From Emmonsiellopsis sp. PD_33 (taxonomy: Eukaryota; Ascomycota; Eurotiomycetes; Onygenales; Ajellomycetaceae), in the NCBI GenBank assembly GCA_032988165.1, contig JANTQF010000144.1, positions 1 to 64,000 on the forward strand: a stretch of 64,000 nucleotides of DNA, written 5' to 3'. Position numbers and translations under genes: made by a program. The notes below the pieces were generated by a model, which was not told the origin of the DNA, did not search any database, and saw nothing but the letters and a program-made list of their open reading frames with translations. How positions within the stretch are numbered: the stretch's first letter is position 1; every line of letters starts with the position of its first letter. Below, piece by piece: positions 11,845 to 23,960 of this stretch.

Positions 11845-14759
11845 TTAATCAAGCGCCCTTCGTAAATCGCTCCATTTCTGTTTGAGGTTCTCGTGTGTCT
11901 CGCATAGCTACTTTAATGGTTAGTAAGAGCAGGGGAAAGGCGCGGGAAGCGAAGCCAGGAAGAGAAATTTCAAAAAATAAAAAGAGTAAGTTGCTCACCT
12001 CCGCCCATTTCATCTTAGTCTCCACCAAATCCCTCTCCATCTCGGACATTTGCTCTTCCATGGACCGATTCTCATTCTGAACCTCGATATTCCGCTTCAT
12101 AATGCGATCCATCTCCGTCCGCAGCTTCTCCTCCACCTCCGCCGGCTGCCGATCAATAACCGCCTTCAACTCCTCTACCTCGATCTTGTAGCTCTCGTTG
12201 GCATCCTTGAGTTCTTCATTCTCTACCTTCAGCCGAACCAGTTCAGACGCAAGCTGCACGTGCTCCGTGTCCGATTTCTCGGTGCGTTCTTCTAGCGAGC
12301 GGATGCGCGCCGCCTGCGACGCGACAGTATGTCGTAGTCCGTCGAGTTCGGCCGCTTGCTCCTTTTCTGTGCGCACTTTCTCTTCCCACTCTGCTGTGTA
12401 CGTCTTGATCATTTCATTCGAGAGCTTGATCGCGCATGCATCCTGGACCATGAGATCAGCGCGATAGACTTCTTTGTCCGTCCCGCCAGAGCTACCAAAG
12501 AAGCCTGATTCAAGGATCGAGGTCGCGGATGGTTGCTGGTCGATGTAGACGTCGAACAGCTTTTCCTTTAGGAACGTGCTCAGCGAACTCATGTCATTCA
12601 TGCCGAGCAATGTCTCCGCATTACGTTGCATGAGTGCAAGGGCGAATCTGAGAATTGTGGGTTCTAGCCCTTCCTCGAATATCATATCGTAAATGCGAAG
12701 CACCAACTGTAATGGAAATCGGTAGGCAAAGAGGGTGAGGAACCACTGGGTTGCGTACATCTGGGGTGTAACACCACGTCGACGCAGGTGACAGGCCACG
12801 GCGGGTTCAAGATCTTCTAAGAGGCGCTCGAACTGGTACAGGTGCAGGTGGAGTCCAGGCATATCTTGGATAAACATGTCTCGTAGGCGGTACTTGTTCA
12901 TTAGCTTTACCAGAAGAGTGAACGCCTCTCCGTCATCCATCTGTTGATTCGACGAGTTAGTATCACCATTGTACGTTTTCATCTTACAGGCCACTCACAT
13001 TAAAAAGCAACGGCATAACTATGAAGTTCATTCCCTGAGCATAGCCCACACCTTCGTCATACAACGCATAAGCCTTACAGAGCCCAAACAAACCATCCTG
13101 GTTTCGCTGCGACAAGAAATATTTTGAGTAACTGGTTCGAGAGCCCAGGTCCCGCCTGATAGCCTTTTCCAGTTTCTGAAGGGCCGCAGCGTCCTCCTTT
13201 GCCTTCTTTTTCCGGGCCGTTTCCAGCGCTGCTTGTGCTTTGACTACGGATTCCGGGTCCTTTTCAGGTATCGAAGGCGGAGAAGCCACCCCGTAGTTCG
13301 AGTTGGCTGTGGGACTTGAATTCTCGGAACGCACAGAGGAGCGGGAGGACGCCAACGATTCCTTCTCCTTATCCTTGCCCACTCCATTACTCTGACCGTT
13401 GACGGTGATGGCGGAACTGATACTCCAATACCGGTCACGATCCTTCTCGGTACCACGCGCTGAGAGCTCCCTATAAACCTCCTCTAGGTCAGGATTCCGA
13501 CTATCTGCAAGAACCTGCCAAATAACACCACGAATCGTCTGCGGAATGCCTCGTTTGATGGCGGCATTCAATTCCTCCGCGTTTGCTCCCTTCAGGGCTT
13601 GTGGGCCATTGTTGACAACCTGTTGCCATAGTTCCCAGTCCACCGGCACAGCAGCATCACTGGCAGATGTCGATATGCCAGATACCGTGCCAGGGGCTAG
13701 ATTTGGATTGACCGTTGCAGGGACAGAGGGTGATGTTGCGGCCGGAGAGGGTACTGGCGGTATGGAAAGACCAGCTTCGCTCTTTTCAGAAACACTAGTT
13801 GGACTCCCAACAGCACTGATACGACTCTCTTCCTGGGCCGACGTGATACTAGCTCGGTCATCAACAATGCCTTCATCCCGCATCCTTAGGAGTTTGAATT
13901 GGTCCCTCAAACTATTCCGCAGCTGCCTTCTCGAGTCCAGGCTGGCACTATCCCCGTCACTCCCCTCCTGTAACCGACCAAGTAATAACTCCCCGTTGCT
14001 GCCCACAGTCGATACCGACGCCGCAGTATTTCTCCGGCTATCAGTTGGCGGCGAGGTCTTGGTGTCTTTAGTAGCACTAGAACCCCGCGACAGCCACGCG
14101 AATGGGCTAGTGAGTTTCCTAGAGGGCGGGGGAGGACTTGCTAACTGGGAAGAGGATGGCGGGTTTTTATTCACAGGCGGCGGACCCCAGGGTACCGAAG
14201 GGAGGGATGCGGAGAACCCTTGTAAGCGGGAGTTTGGCTTCGGAGGGTCCTTGAGGGGGAGGGGAGGAGGGACACTTGACCGCTCCGGAGCGGCAGTCTG
14301 TTCCTTTTCCTCGTCTTCCTTTGTACCAGCCAGGTTGACTTCATCGAGGGAGGTGGTGGAGAGACGGTGTGCGGTCAAAAGGGGTGATTTGGCGGGTTTC
14401 TGCTTCTTGGGCGTATCCTCCCCCACAGGGGATACCGGAGAGTACATATCATCCTGGCCGCCACTGTGTTTCCGCTCCGGAATAGGCAATGGGGGGTGTT
14501 GGGTGGCTCGAGGAGTGGTGAGAGAGCCATTCGACGGGCGACGGTCGGTCAGTGAGCGGGTAGCACTGGCGAGAGGATTTGGGGAATCAGCACCATGCGT
14601 GGTGGATTGAGCATCTTCGAAGTTATCCTAGATCAAGAGAGAGAAAGCAACGAGATAATAAGCAGGCGTTCTCCCATCGAGATAGGGGAGAAGAAATTAA
14701 ATTAAAAAATGGGTATAGCCCACAGCTTCGTAGTCCGTGCTCTCCGCACTTGATGCCAT
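11845..14759 (-). CDS. GYP5: TBC-domain Rab GTPase-activating protein (GYP5-like)
   Basis: This is a Rab-GAP of the Gyp5/EVI5 type, which in yeast accelerates GTP hydrolysis on secretory Rabs such as Ypt1/Sec4. Four exons (14759-14724, 14627-12999, 12940-11999, 11907-11845) join in frame to 889 residues. The first 300 residues are Ser/Pro-rich and disordered. The TBC domain starts near IPQTIRGVIWQVLADSRNP. The arginine-finger motif IRRDLGSRT and the glutamine-finger motif YAQGMNF are both intact. The domain continues across intron 2 through LPGLHLHLYQFERLLEDLEP-like sequence. A long C-terminal coiled coil (LRHTVASQAARIRSLEERTE onward) ends in the last exon with LCETHENLKQKW. I chose the acceptor at 11908 because it continues that coiled coil. 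Large antisense open frames here are shadows. Confidence 0.9.
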
Positions 14760-15845
14760 GGCTGGTCGGTCAGCGGCCACGATGTATTGCTTGCTGGCAG
14801 GAACGGGTCTATCTCAACCTAGGAGGACAGAGACAGCATCCATAGACGAGGAGTGGTGTACTGGACGGTGGGACAGCGGAGGACGAAAGGCGGCTTAGGG
14901 ACACATGGGCGACTCGAAACAGGAGCTGGTGGAGGGAGCAACAATAACAGACCGTCGAATATTTATCTACACTGGGGGGGATAGCCAACAGAGGACGGCA
15001 ATGGGGGAGAAAAGATAAAGAGCAGCAGCCGGGGATCGCCAGGCACGGCCAATTACTGCGGGTGGTGAGCGCGGCGGTGGACGTGGATGTGGATGTTGTT
15101 GGTGGTGTTGGAGGAGTGAGGTTGAGGTTGGATGAGGTTGAAGTTGGAGGTTGAAACTACCCCGTGGATTATTTATTGCTTTTATTGGAGATGCCGACCA
15201 CCACCAAAGCCACACAATATTTAATAGGTGTATGCCCTCCTATGTCTACATATTTATATTGTCGTCTCGAACCCGCACGGGATCAGATTTGTTAATCTAA
15301 AAACTCCGTCTCCTTGGCTTGCTCCCTGTCGATTCCCCGCCTCGTCATTCGCTGTGGGCGCTGCAGACTGGGTTCAAACAGCTTGCGGGTGTCTCCAGAG
15401 AGGTCCCAGGGCTGTTCGCTGCCGAAAGAGTGCAGCAGACATCTACAATTGTGGACGGTTGGTGATAGATAACATAACTATGGGCGGGACCGTTCTTCGT
15501 CTTCCAATGGCCGGTGATGCTTTTGTTCACTTAGCCAACAGTTGGATATCGAATGCGTAACATGGGGCTTTGTCCTGTCCAACTCTCGCCATTCCCCTGT
15601 TTGTCGGCCAGCCTGGAGAATTCCTCTCCGTTATTTAACAGATCGCCCGTTTGGGGCTGCCATCTCAATTTATAGATCTCGGGTCCGTTGGTGTGCAAAT
15701 GAGTATTGGTTGGATTTAGATTCGGATATTTATACATACACGCATATTTCTCATTATTCGGGTCTCCTTCACTGCCAACATCAACGCGTAACAGCGCACT
15801 CCCCATTGTGGCGATGTCGTGCAAGGGAATCCGTGGAACTTCCAC
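14760..15845. other. Spacer between BET4 3' end and GYP5 start
   Basis: This is a 1.1-kb non-coding stretch. The part next to 14759 should be the GYP5 promoter and leader on the minus strand. It includes a TTG/GTTG-rich low-complexity segment at about 15090-15160. No domain-bearing frame was found. Confidence 0.45.
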
Positions 15846-17102
15846 TCATATGCTCAGTGATTTCTCCAGATCCAGCCACCTCCCTTGCCTCAGTGGGTCG
15901 AGTCGCTTCAAGTTGGATACCCATCCGCAGATGTCCTGTTTCACTTCATTCGACATGTCCCCTTCGACCCGGGCAATTATCATGCTGCAGTTGATGAGAG
16001 ACTGGTAGATCCACTTGCAGTCTTCCTCTTCGTCCAACACCTCACTAATGGCCTCGACCTCTCTCCGGAGATAGTTTAATCGATCAGCATCGGATAGATT
16101 GGGGGCCATTGTCTCCGAGGCCATGACTGGATCGAAGGTGCACATCAAATTCTGATGATAGAACCATAGAGACTGATCATACGGGTCGATCAGGGCCCGG
16201 TGGATCAGTTTCAATTCTAAATAGCCGTGAGCATCCAGCTAAAATTAGCACACTTTCCGTAACGAACACTTACCGTCATCCAGCATCTTCCTCCTATCCT
16301 CATCACTAGCTGATTGTTCATTCAGCATCCTCAAGATAAGCCGAGTCCGGTTGTGCCACGCGGAGAAATTGGATAGATTAGTCCCGATCATCTTCGTTGT
16401 ATAGTCAAATTCAGCTTTCGCCATGCTTTTCGGTGCGGTTTCCTCATTGCCATCCCCCAGCTCTTCAAGCACTGAGACAACCTGTCGACGATATCCCCAG
16501 CCGTGGAAATTCCTGCTATCCAAGCTAAGCATCTTGCCGACCAAAGCGAGCTCCTCTTTCCAGAAATCACGGGCGACATGTTTGGGTAGCAGGCGAGTGG
16601 TTTGCTCTAAATCCCATAGCCGGTGGTTCCAGATCCAGTAGCACTTGGGATATCCGCGAAGAAGAGGAAATAGGAATTGAAGATCAGCTCTAATGATGGC
16701 TTTGATCTGATTATGGCTACTCTCTGGATCTGTAGATGTAGCTTGAGAAAAGTGATTCTGTAATATTAGGCGTCGCACATTCCATATGGTGTAAAACTCG
16801 GGATTTTTAGAGAGCAGTTCTGAGGTTTTGTCCAATGCCTCGTCACTGTGGTCGTGTGCTGCTCTCTAGCTACATAGTAAGCAGCGATTCAAATTCAATG
16901 ACCAGGGATCAGGAGGGGTTTACCTGCTCATTCACAATGCGGACAAGATCTTGATAAGCCTCTATCTTCTGGAGTTCTTTCTGTCGTGCTGCCTCTGATC
17001 TGCCCTCCGAAGAGGCGTGGCGTGGGACTCCATGCTAATCAAGACATCCGCGTCAGCAGAGTCGCGAGGGATGCAGCGATTGGGGAGACTGACGCTTGCC
17101 AT
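15846..17102 (-). CDS. BET4: Geranylgeranyltransferase type II (Rab GGTase) alpha subunit
   Basis: The alpha subunit of Rab geranylgeranyltransferase pairs with the Bet2 beta subunit to prenylate the C-terminal cysteines of Rab GTPases. Four exons (17102-17094, 17034-16924, 16865-16274, 16216-15846) sum to exactly 360 codons. The first exon is only ATG plus two codons; reading it this way gives MASHGVPRH, the expected family N-terminus. Repeated prenyltransferase-alpha motifs are clear: NPEFYTIWNVRR, CYWIWNHRLWDLE, SRNFHGWGYRRQVV, NLSNFSAWHNRTRLI and YDQSLWFYHQNL. The intron 1 donor GTCAGT is acceptable but unusual at +3. The gene is divergent from AMA1 across a 555-bp shared region. Confidence 0.9.
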
Positions 17103-17657
17103 GATGTGACCGAGTGTCGAGTATGGCCAATAGTAGGCCCGTCTACCGTGCAGTGAATAGATTAATATCCGGATATCCAACCCCTCGTATATCTTATGGA
17201 CAAGCATCAAAGAAAGAGCCGAGTCTTGATTGGGATGGCGTCTTATCATTCTTATCAGCACGTGACCCAACCTCCTTTTCAGCCGCATCCATCTCTCCTT
17301 CTCGGCTTCAACGTCGACAACAGCGAAAAAGACAGACAGACAGCAAGAAAGACGCGAACATGGCGGTGCAAAACAAACAGAACGCGGGAGACAGAAGGGA
17401 AGACGGGCCGTGGATTATTCAGCCGGGCTGCGAGGATGCTGTCAGCCTCAACTTCTATCGTCTCGTTCTGTTCTTCTCCGGCTTCAACTAATCATTAGTA
17501 GCAAACAGGATACTAACAGCAACAGGCCACAAACATCATCATTATCAAAGGCAATTGTTTTCTCTCTCTTTCTCTCCTTTTGTGCTATTTATAATCTCTC
17601 GTTTCAGGCGGTTTTTCATGGTGGGCCCCCTCTCTCTCCTCCTGCCTGGGCGGCAGC
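17103..17657. promoter_or_regulatory. Shared divergent promoter BET4/AMA1
   Basis: This 555-bp region lies between the start codons of BET4 (-) and AMA1 (+). It contains a candidate short upstream frame for AMA1 (17360-17491, 43 codons, starting ATGGCGGTGCAAAAC). CT-rich DNA at 17565-17645 fits a fungal leader just before the AMA1 ATG. Confidence 0.5.
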
Positions 17658-20558
17658 ATGCTCTCAAGAGGCCAGTCGGTGGAAGAGCCAAACTCTTCCA
17701 CGGATGACAATTTTTCTTTGACTCTCTTTCCTGCGCTGTCTGGGGAACAGCCTGCTTCTCAGCCCGACCAGAGGGACTCGTCTCCAGTCGACGATGCTAC
17801 GGATACATCGTCGGACTCGTCGTCAGATTCGTCCCATTACGACTCCTCCCCTTCCCCAACTCTAGACTCCATCACCAGCCCTGGGTCCTCTAATGTTAGT
17901 CCTCTAAATGACAGCTATTTTCCACCGGCGAAGCCTAAGATCCAGAATGTGGGAATACCTCAAACTCCAACCCGTCGGGCTTTGTTGCATCCATTTGGTA
18001 GAAGACGTTTAGCCGGAAGCTCTCCCGTGTCACCGCGCAAGAGGTTCTCGTCTCCAGATCGCTTTCTTCCTAAACGCGATCCGGATACGCCAGACATACC
18101 TCCCTTCCGTCTAAGTAAGAATCCCCTGCTTCTGTCGCCCGGAGAGAAACTACTTCGACAACGAGATCCTAGAGCGGACCCCTTTGCACCATATCAACCA
18201 AGAAGACGAGCGCAAGTTTCAAGATCCAGTCAAGGTTCAGATCATAGAGACACCCCCCACCACCTCCCGCGTCATGTCGACGATACATCCCTTTATTCCC
18301 AGCGGAATAGGCCGGTCAACCGCGGAAATCCGCGACAGATAAGCGCTGGGGCAGTTTGGCATGTTGGAGGATCATCTCCTGCAGCTGGCGGTACGCCGTT
18401 GGGGATCCACGATGGCCATGGCGGGCTTATTTCAAGTGGATCGAGTGCTCCGATGTACCTTGCAAAGTTTCTCGACAAGGATACACATGCGCAGCATCTT
18501 CGACGCCACGAATCGCGCCTTGCGATGGCTTTGGATATTGATCAAGCATCCAAAGTCCTAAAATTTGGAGATACAGGGCCCCCTTCGGCCTCAAAATCGA
18601 TCCAGAGAATCACTCAGCATGACCAATGGCCATATAATACATGGAAACACAGCACCCGGATGGGTTTTAATGGTTCACCTTGTAAGTGATGCATTTGCAC
18701 CCGTTTTGGTCCCCTTGGTGCCATCAATTATCGAAATAAAACATCAATCTTTTTATTCAATCACCTTCGTTCGATCGTGTTTTTCCATCCCTGCGTTATG
18801 CATCGTGGAATACTTGGATAAGCACACTAATCAATGACCCTAGCCAAGACAAAAAGCCAACGTAAACCGTCAAACAACGCCGTTCCGTCCACTCCTTTCC
18901 GAGTTCTTGACGCCCCCCTTCTCCGTGATGACTTCTACTGTTCCACGCTTGCATATTCGTATACTACTCGGATGTTAGCCGTTGGTCTCAGCAGCCGCGT
19001 TTATCTTTGGTCTGAACTTTCTGGAGTACAGTATCCACCGTTACCCCAACATGAGTCGTCAAACTATGTGACTTCTCTTTCTTTTTCCTCGCCTCAAGGG
19101 GGGAATAGTATTCTGGCTGTTGGTCGACAAGGTGGTCAGGTTTCACTCTGGAGCTCTTTTGATTCCGACGTTCGCTTCGAGTTTCGCCAGCCTAGTTCTG
19201 TTTCCTGCGTCTCCTTCAAACAGACCACCACGAGAAGGTCATCCGTCCGTTTTCACGGCCTACTTGTTGATACTGAGGATTTAGCTGTTGGTGACGATCT
19301 GGGCAATGTCTGGTACTACTCTGTCGAGTGGCCTGATGCGACATCAAGGGAACGTCACCGGTGGAATGGAGCGACCACGCTGCTCGCGAAAATTGCTGCA
19401 CATACACAGCAGATATGTGGTTTGGTTTGGTCTCCGGATGGCAAATACTTTGCGACCGGTGGTAATGACAACGCTTGTCTCTTATTTGAGATTGCGCGCA
19501 TTCTAGGGGACGATACTAGTACTCAAAAGGTCCATTTTAGCCCATCCGAACCTACTCCGACGCATTCAACCACATCTGCAGCCCACAACGGCCGATCTCG
19601 ATTTCCATACCATCCACACCTAAATCGAATCTTTGACTGGAGCCGTATAAATCAACTGAGCCCTATACCAATAGTTAGCACCGAAGTCAGCCGCCCGACG
19701 CCTTCCGATCCAGCTCCAAGCCGACCTCGTCTTCTAGGTCCTAGACAACACCAAGCAGTCTTTGTACCCTCCGGCCGCCAGAAGTTTAAATTCGCCCATT
19801 CTGCGGCTGTGAAAGCGATTGCTTTTGCACCATGGCAGCCTTCCCTCTTGGCCACCGGTGGCGGCTCAAACGATCGCTGTATACATTTTTACCATACAAG
19901 CTCCGGAGCCTGTCTTGCGACAATCAACGTCCATGCTCAAGTCACTAGCCTCATTTGGAGTAAAACACGGCGCGAAATAGCAGCAACGTTTGGATATGCT
20001 CAACCAGAACATCCCTTCCGCATTGCTGTTTTTGCTTGGCCGAGTTGCGAGCAAGTTGTTGCTATCCCTTGGGGCATGGCTACTGATGGTACATTTAGGC
20101 GCTCTGACAATTCTGTCGATTGTGGTCGCGCGTTGTGGGCGATTGGGTACCCGGGAGGTCCCAACGACATGCCTCGTGCACATTATACGGGCGATCATGC
20201 CTCCTCGTCTACTACGTCAAGCACCACAATAGCAGCACCCCAAGCGGGCACCACTGAAGCCACTGAAACCACTACTACAACGTCAAATTCCCCAGGGTCG
20301 ACGAATAGTGCCAGAGCAACCACCAGCAGCCCGACAGCAGGCCCACGGGTAGCATATAGAGAAGGAGGGACGTGGTGGTCGCGTACCGCGGAGGAAGGAT
20401 GTATCATAGTGGCGTCCAGTGATGAATGTGTCAAGTTTCATGAGGTTTGGAGTGGGTCACGGAAGAGCACAACGGGGACCAGCGGTCAGTTGGGTGGGAG
20501 TGATATTTTGGAGAGTCTGGAGGGGATTGAGAAAGAGGGGGATGAGATTATTAGGTGA
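17658..20558 (+). CDS. AMA1: Meiosis-specific APC/C activator AMA1-like (WD40)
   Basis: This is a Cdc20/Cdh1-family coactivator that brings substrates to the anaphase-promoting complex; Ama1 acts in meiosis and sporulation. Two exons (17658-18681, 18844-20558) give 912 residues. The coactivator hallmarks are visible: a C-box-like DRFLPKR within SSPDRFLPKRDPDTPDIPPF, a conserved LRRHESRLAMALDIDQASK block, and the Cdh1-type entry to the propeller RVLDAPLLRDDFYCSTLAY across the intron. WD40 blades include LVWSPDGKYFATGGNDNACL and VKAIAFAPWQPSLLATGG. The last two residues are Ile-Arg, the IR tail that docks coactivators on the APC/C. The long disordered Ser-rich N-terminus fits Ama1 better than Cdh1. 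The intron donor is GTAAGTG. Confidence 0.86.
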
Positions 20559-21271
20559 AATTGCTTTGGGATTTTCCCCTTTACTCCTCCGTTTTTTGCC
20601 TTTTTGGATCCCTGAATGTTCTCTTTATCGTGGTGGGGTTGGGTTCTTCGTCTCGGGCTACGTTCTTGCCTTTTTCCAGGGGGGATAGGGGAACATGCAG
20701 ACTGGTCCTTGATTTAGTCGCCATGGTGGCTCTGTCGTGATAATACCCTAGGCCTAGATAGAAAGATACGTGAGATTAATGCTATTGTTATGATACTATT
20801 ATGCTGGCGTTGATTGGTTGGTCTGTTGGTAGTCGACAGTCCGTAGGATTGCAGAAAAATATATATTTCCGCACCTGGCACATGGTGCCCACCAAACGAG
20901 AGGATAAATTCACCCGACGGAACACATAGACCAAGCAAGCCCTTAGATTCAAAAAAAATCATTTCAATTGGGATATATTTATTTGAGATACCGCCCATGA
21001 GCTAGATAAATGCAAATACAAACAACACATGGCGGCTGGTCAGGCTATGTATGTAACTAACTACCCAACATCTTATCAACAAATCCAATGTGAAAAAGAA
21101 AACGAAAAGAAAAGAACATAAGAAAACATTTTTAATATACCCATGATAAAACACGAGAAACAAGATAGTAGGAACAGGGAAAACAAAATAAAGAAAAAAA
21201 AAATTACACAATATCAAAAAAAGGGAAAAGAAAAGGAGAAACAACTATGGAGGAAAAAAAAAAAAATCTAT
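20559..21271. other. Convergent 3' spacer AMA1/UTP5
   Basis: This 713-bp region lies between convergent stop codons. The right half (21090-21270) is strongly A-rich with several poly-A runs, as seen from the antisense side of a UTP5 3' untranslated region. No gene was seen. Confidence 0.5.
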
Positions 21272-23960
21272 CTATCTCCTCACCTTACTACCACCCTTCC
21301 TCTTCGAAATCTTAGCCGGCGTCAAATCAACAGACATCGCCTCCTCATCCTCCTCCTCATCCTGCGAATCAGCAATGAAATCCGCAATGCTCCCCTCATC
21401 TTCTTCCTCATCCTCCTCATCCTCATCTTCCTCCTCATCCCCACCACCAAGCCCCTCATCATCCTCCGACTCCTCCGCCTCATCATCAAACAGCTCAACA
21501 TCCTCCTCATCACTCCCCTCCTCCTCCTCCTCATCATCATCAGAAACCCCATTAATAGCCAGCGGCATATCCTCATCCGACTCCTCCTCCCCCACAATCG
21601 CCGCCCGTTTCTTCACCACCGGCGCCACCCCAGCAGCAGCCTCAGCCTCCTCCAACCTCCTCAACTCCTCCTCCTCCTCCTCCAACCCCTCGACATAAAT
21701 AACATCCTCCCCTTCCTCATCCCCACTCTCACCCCCCGCACCACCAACCCCCCTCCCCCCTCGCAACTCCCTCCTCAACCCCAACTGCGCATCGATCATA
21801 TCCAACTTCCCCTTCAACAACAACAACCCGCCCAAACACGCGCTCCGCCCTTCCATAACGCGCCACAGGCCCTGGATCCTCTTCAGCACCTCCTTCTGGC
21901 CCGCGATCGCGCCCCCGTGCGCGATGCACGTCCACTGCACCCAGACGAGCAGGTGCCCGTAGCGGCCGGGCCGGGTGGAGAGGCGCTCGGCGAGCTTCGT
22001 GAGGAGCGTGGCGGCGAGGGAGGAGTCCATGCGCTGGATGGTGGTGCGCACGATGGCTAGGTCGGTTGTGTGCAGGCAGGATTCGAGCAGGGTGGTGTCG
22101 TTTGTTTTGAGGGATTGGGTGAGGACGGTGGTTAGGGAGAGGCCCGGGGGTAAGGGGTTTTGGAGGGCGGTGGTGGTGGAGGAGGAGGCGGATGGCTTTT
22201 TGGTGGTGGGAGGGGTGGAGGGGGTGTGGTGGGAGATGGCGAGGGTGGTGGGGGTTGTGTCGAGTTCGGCTTCGACGTCGATGGGGGAGGCGGCGCGGGC
22301 GCGGAGGAGGTCGCCGAAAGAGGGTTCGGCGCCTTCTTCTTCCTCCTCTTCCTCTTCTGCTTCTGATTGGTTTTCGTCTTGCGATGCGTCGGCCATGTCG
22401 ATGTCTTTGTCTTCTGTGGTTGATTTGGGTTTCGAGGGTTGCTTTTCTTCCTCTTCATCGGAGAGTTCCTCGTCCGAGTCGCTGGCGGCCGAAGCGGCGT
22501 CGTCTTGCTTGCCGTCAACTTCGAGTTCCGCTGCGGCGGCCCCGCCCTGCTCGACGACGGTATGCGATTCATCAACCTGCGTGCGTCCGATATTCTTCAC
22601 CCCATTCACCATCGCGGAACCAAGCATGGACGCAGACTTGCCGCGCACAATCTCCTTCTCACCCTGCAACACCAGCTCCTGGGTCTCCTCGTCTTGCCAG
22701 CGGATGCGTTCAAAGACCAAGTTGACGCCGCCCTCGACCCATGCAACGACGAGGTCGGAGCCCTGGAAGGAGACTGAGACGATGGGCACGACAGTTCGGG
22801 ACTTGTCTGGTCTGATGATCTTGATGGATGCCTCCGCGCGACGGGTCATGGTCTTGCGCAGAGACTTGAGACTGGTGGCAGCGCTAAGGTCAGTTGGCTG
22901 GTGGAAGGGCTTGGTGAACAGCTCAATGACACCGCTCTTCGTAACGACGGCAAGGAGTTGATTCTGGAGCTGATTCAGGCGGGAATTGGTCTGCCCCTTT
23001 TGGGCAGGGGCGGAATAAAAGGCCAAACTTTCCACCTCATTATCAGCCACTAGCGAGCCGAGCAGTTTCTTCTTCTGGATGTCAAAGATGTTGATGTATC
23101 GGTCTGAGTCGGCGGCGAGGAATTGTTCGGAGATGTTACCCAGGTCCAGCGAAGAGGGTATTAATGTATGTACCGAGTTTCGCATGGCGCTGAATGAAAT
23201 GGCACCCTCGAGACCTTCTTGCTCAAGACCTATTATGTAGGGCGTCTGTGAGGCGCATAGGACTGGGGGATTCGAGGGGACGGGTTGTGCGAGGGCGGAA
23301 ATAGACGCCGAGGGGAGAGAAATAACTCTGAAAAAAGTTAGACAAACATGGGCCTTAAAAGTGAACGGACAGATAGGAGTTATTATACCTTATACTCCGA
23401 CCAGCCTTCAAATCCCACTGAACAAGCTTCCCATCACCACCAATACTCCACCCCTCCTTCGCCTCATTCTTCACCGTAAATCTAAAATCCCGAATCCCCT
23501 TCTCATGGCCCCCAGCCAGCGTACCAACAATCTTATCCTCCGCAGGCGAATACATCCGAATCTCCGACGAGCTCGTACCAAACGCAACAACCACCTCCCC
23601 CTCCCCACCCTCAACCACACCATTAACCCCAGAACTCCTCTTCCGCTTCTTCTTCATATGCTGATCACGGTCCCGATCACCATAATACCCCCAATCAAGC
23701 GACGTGATCGACTCGCGCGGGTTAACAGCATGCTCGCACTGCAAGCGGGCGGAGCCGACATCGTGCACGCGCAGATGCTGGGCGTCCAGCCCCTGGATGA
23801 CGGAGGCAAAGAGGGCCAGTTGGTACTGCGAGGGGGAGAAGGCAGAGCGGAGGACGGAGGATTTGTTTGCTGAGAGGGAGGTTGTTGAGGGGGAGGCGGA
23901 GGGGGCGGCGGCTGAGGAGACCTTGGAGACGGGCCCGCGGGAGCCCTTTTTCGTGCCCAT
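21272..23960 (-). CDS. UTP5: U3 snoRNP-associated protein UTP5 (WDR43 family)
   Basis: This is a component of the t-UTP/UTP-A module of the small-subunit processome, needed for early 18S rRNA processing and rDNA transcription in the nucleolus. Two exons (23960-23389, 23327-21272) give 875 residues. The N-terminal half has WD40-like repeats, such as TSLDWGYYGD, KGIRDFRFTVKNEAKEGWSI and LVQWDLKAGRSIR. The Utp12 domain follows (LSLTTVLTQSLKTNDTTLLE to LVWVQWTCIAHGG). The C-terminus is an exceptionally long acidic Glu/Asp tract followed by a basic tail ending SKRKGGSKVRR. Such acidic tracts are normal in nucleolar proteins. The 61-bp intron has donor GTATAA. Long antisense open frames come from the GAG/GAT-rich tract and are not genes. 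Confidence 0.88.

Noticed and set aside
13546..14610. 354-codon open frame on the plus strand
   Set aside because: It lies antisense to the Ser/Pro-rich N-terminus of the GYP5-like gene and has no domain; the open frame follows from the codon bias of the real gene.
21143..22961. Long plus-strand open frames (305 and 328 codons)
   Set aside because: They are antisense to the acidic tract and Utp12 region of UTP5 and encode only low-complexity Ser/Leu/Arg or Gly/Val runs.
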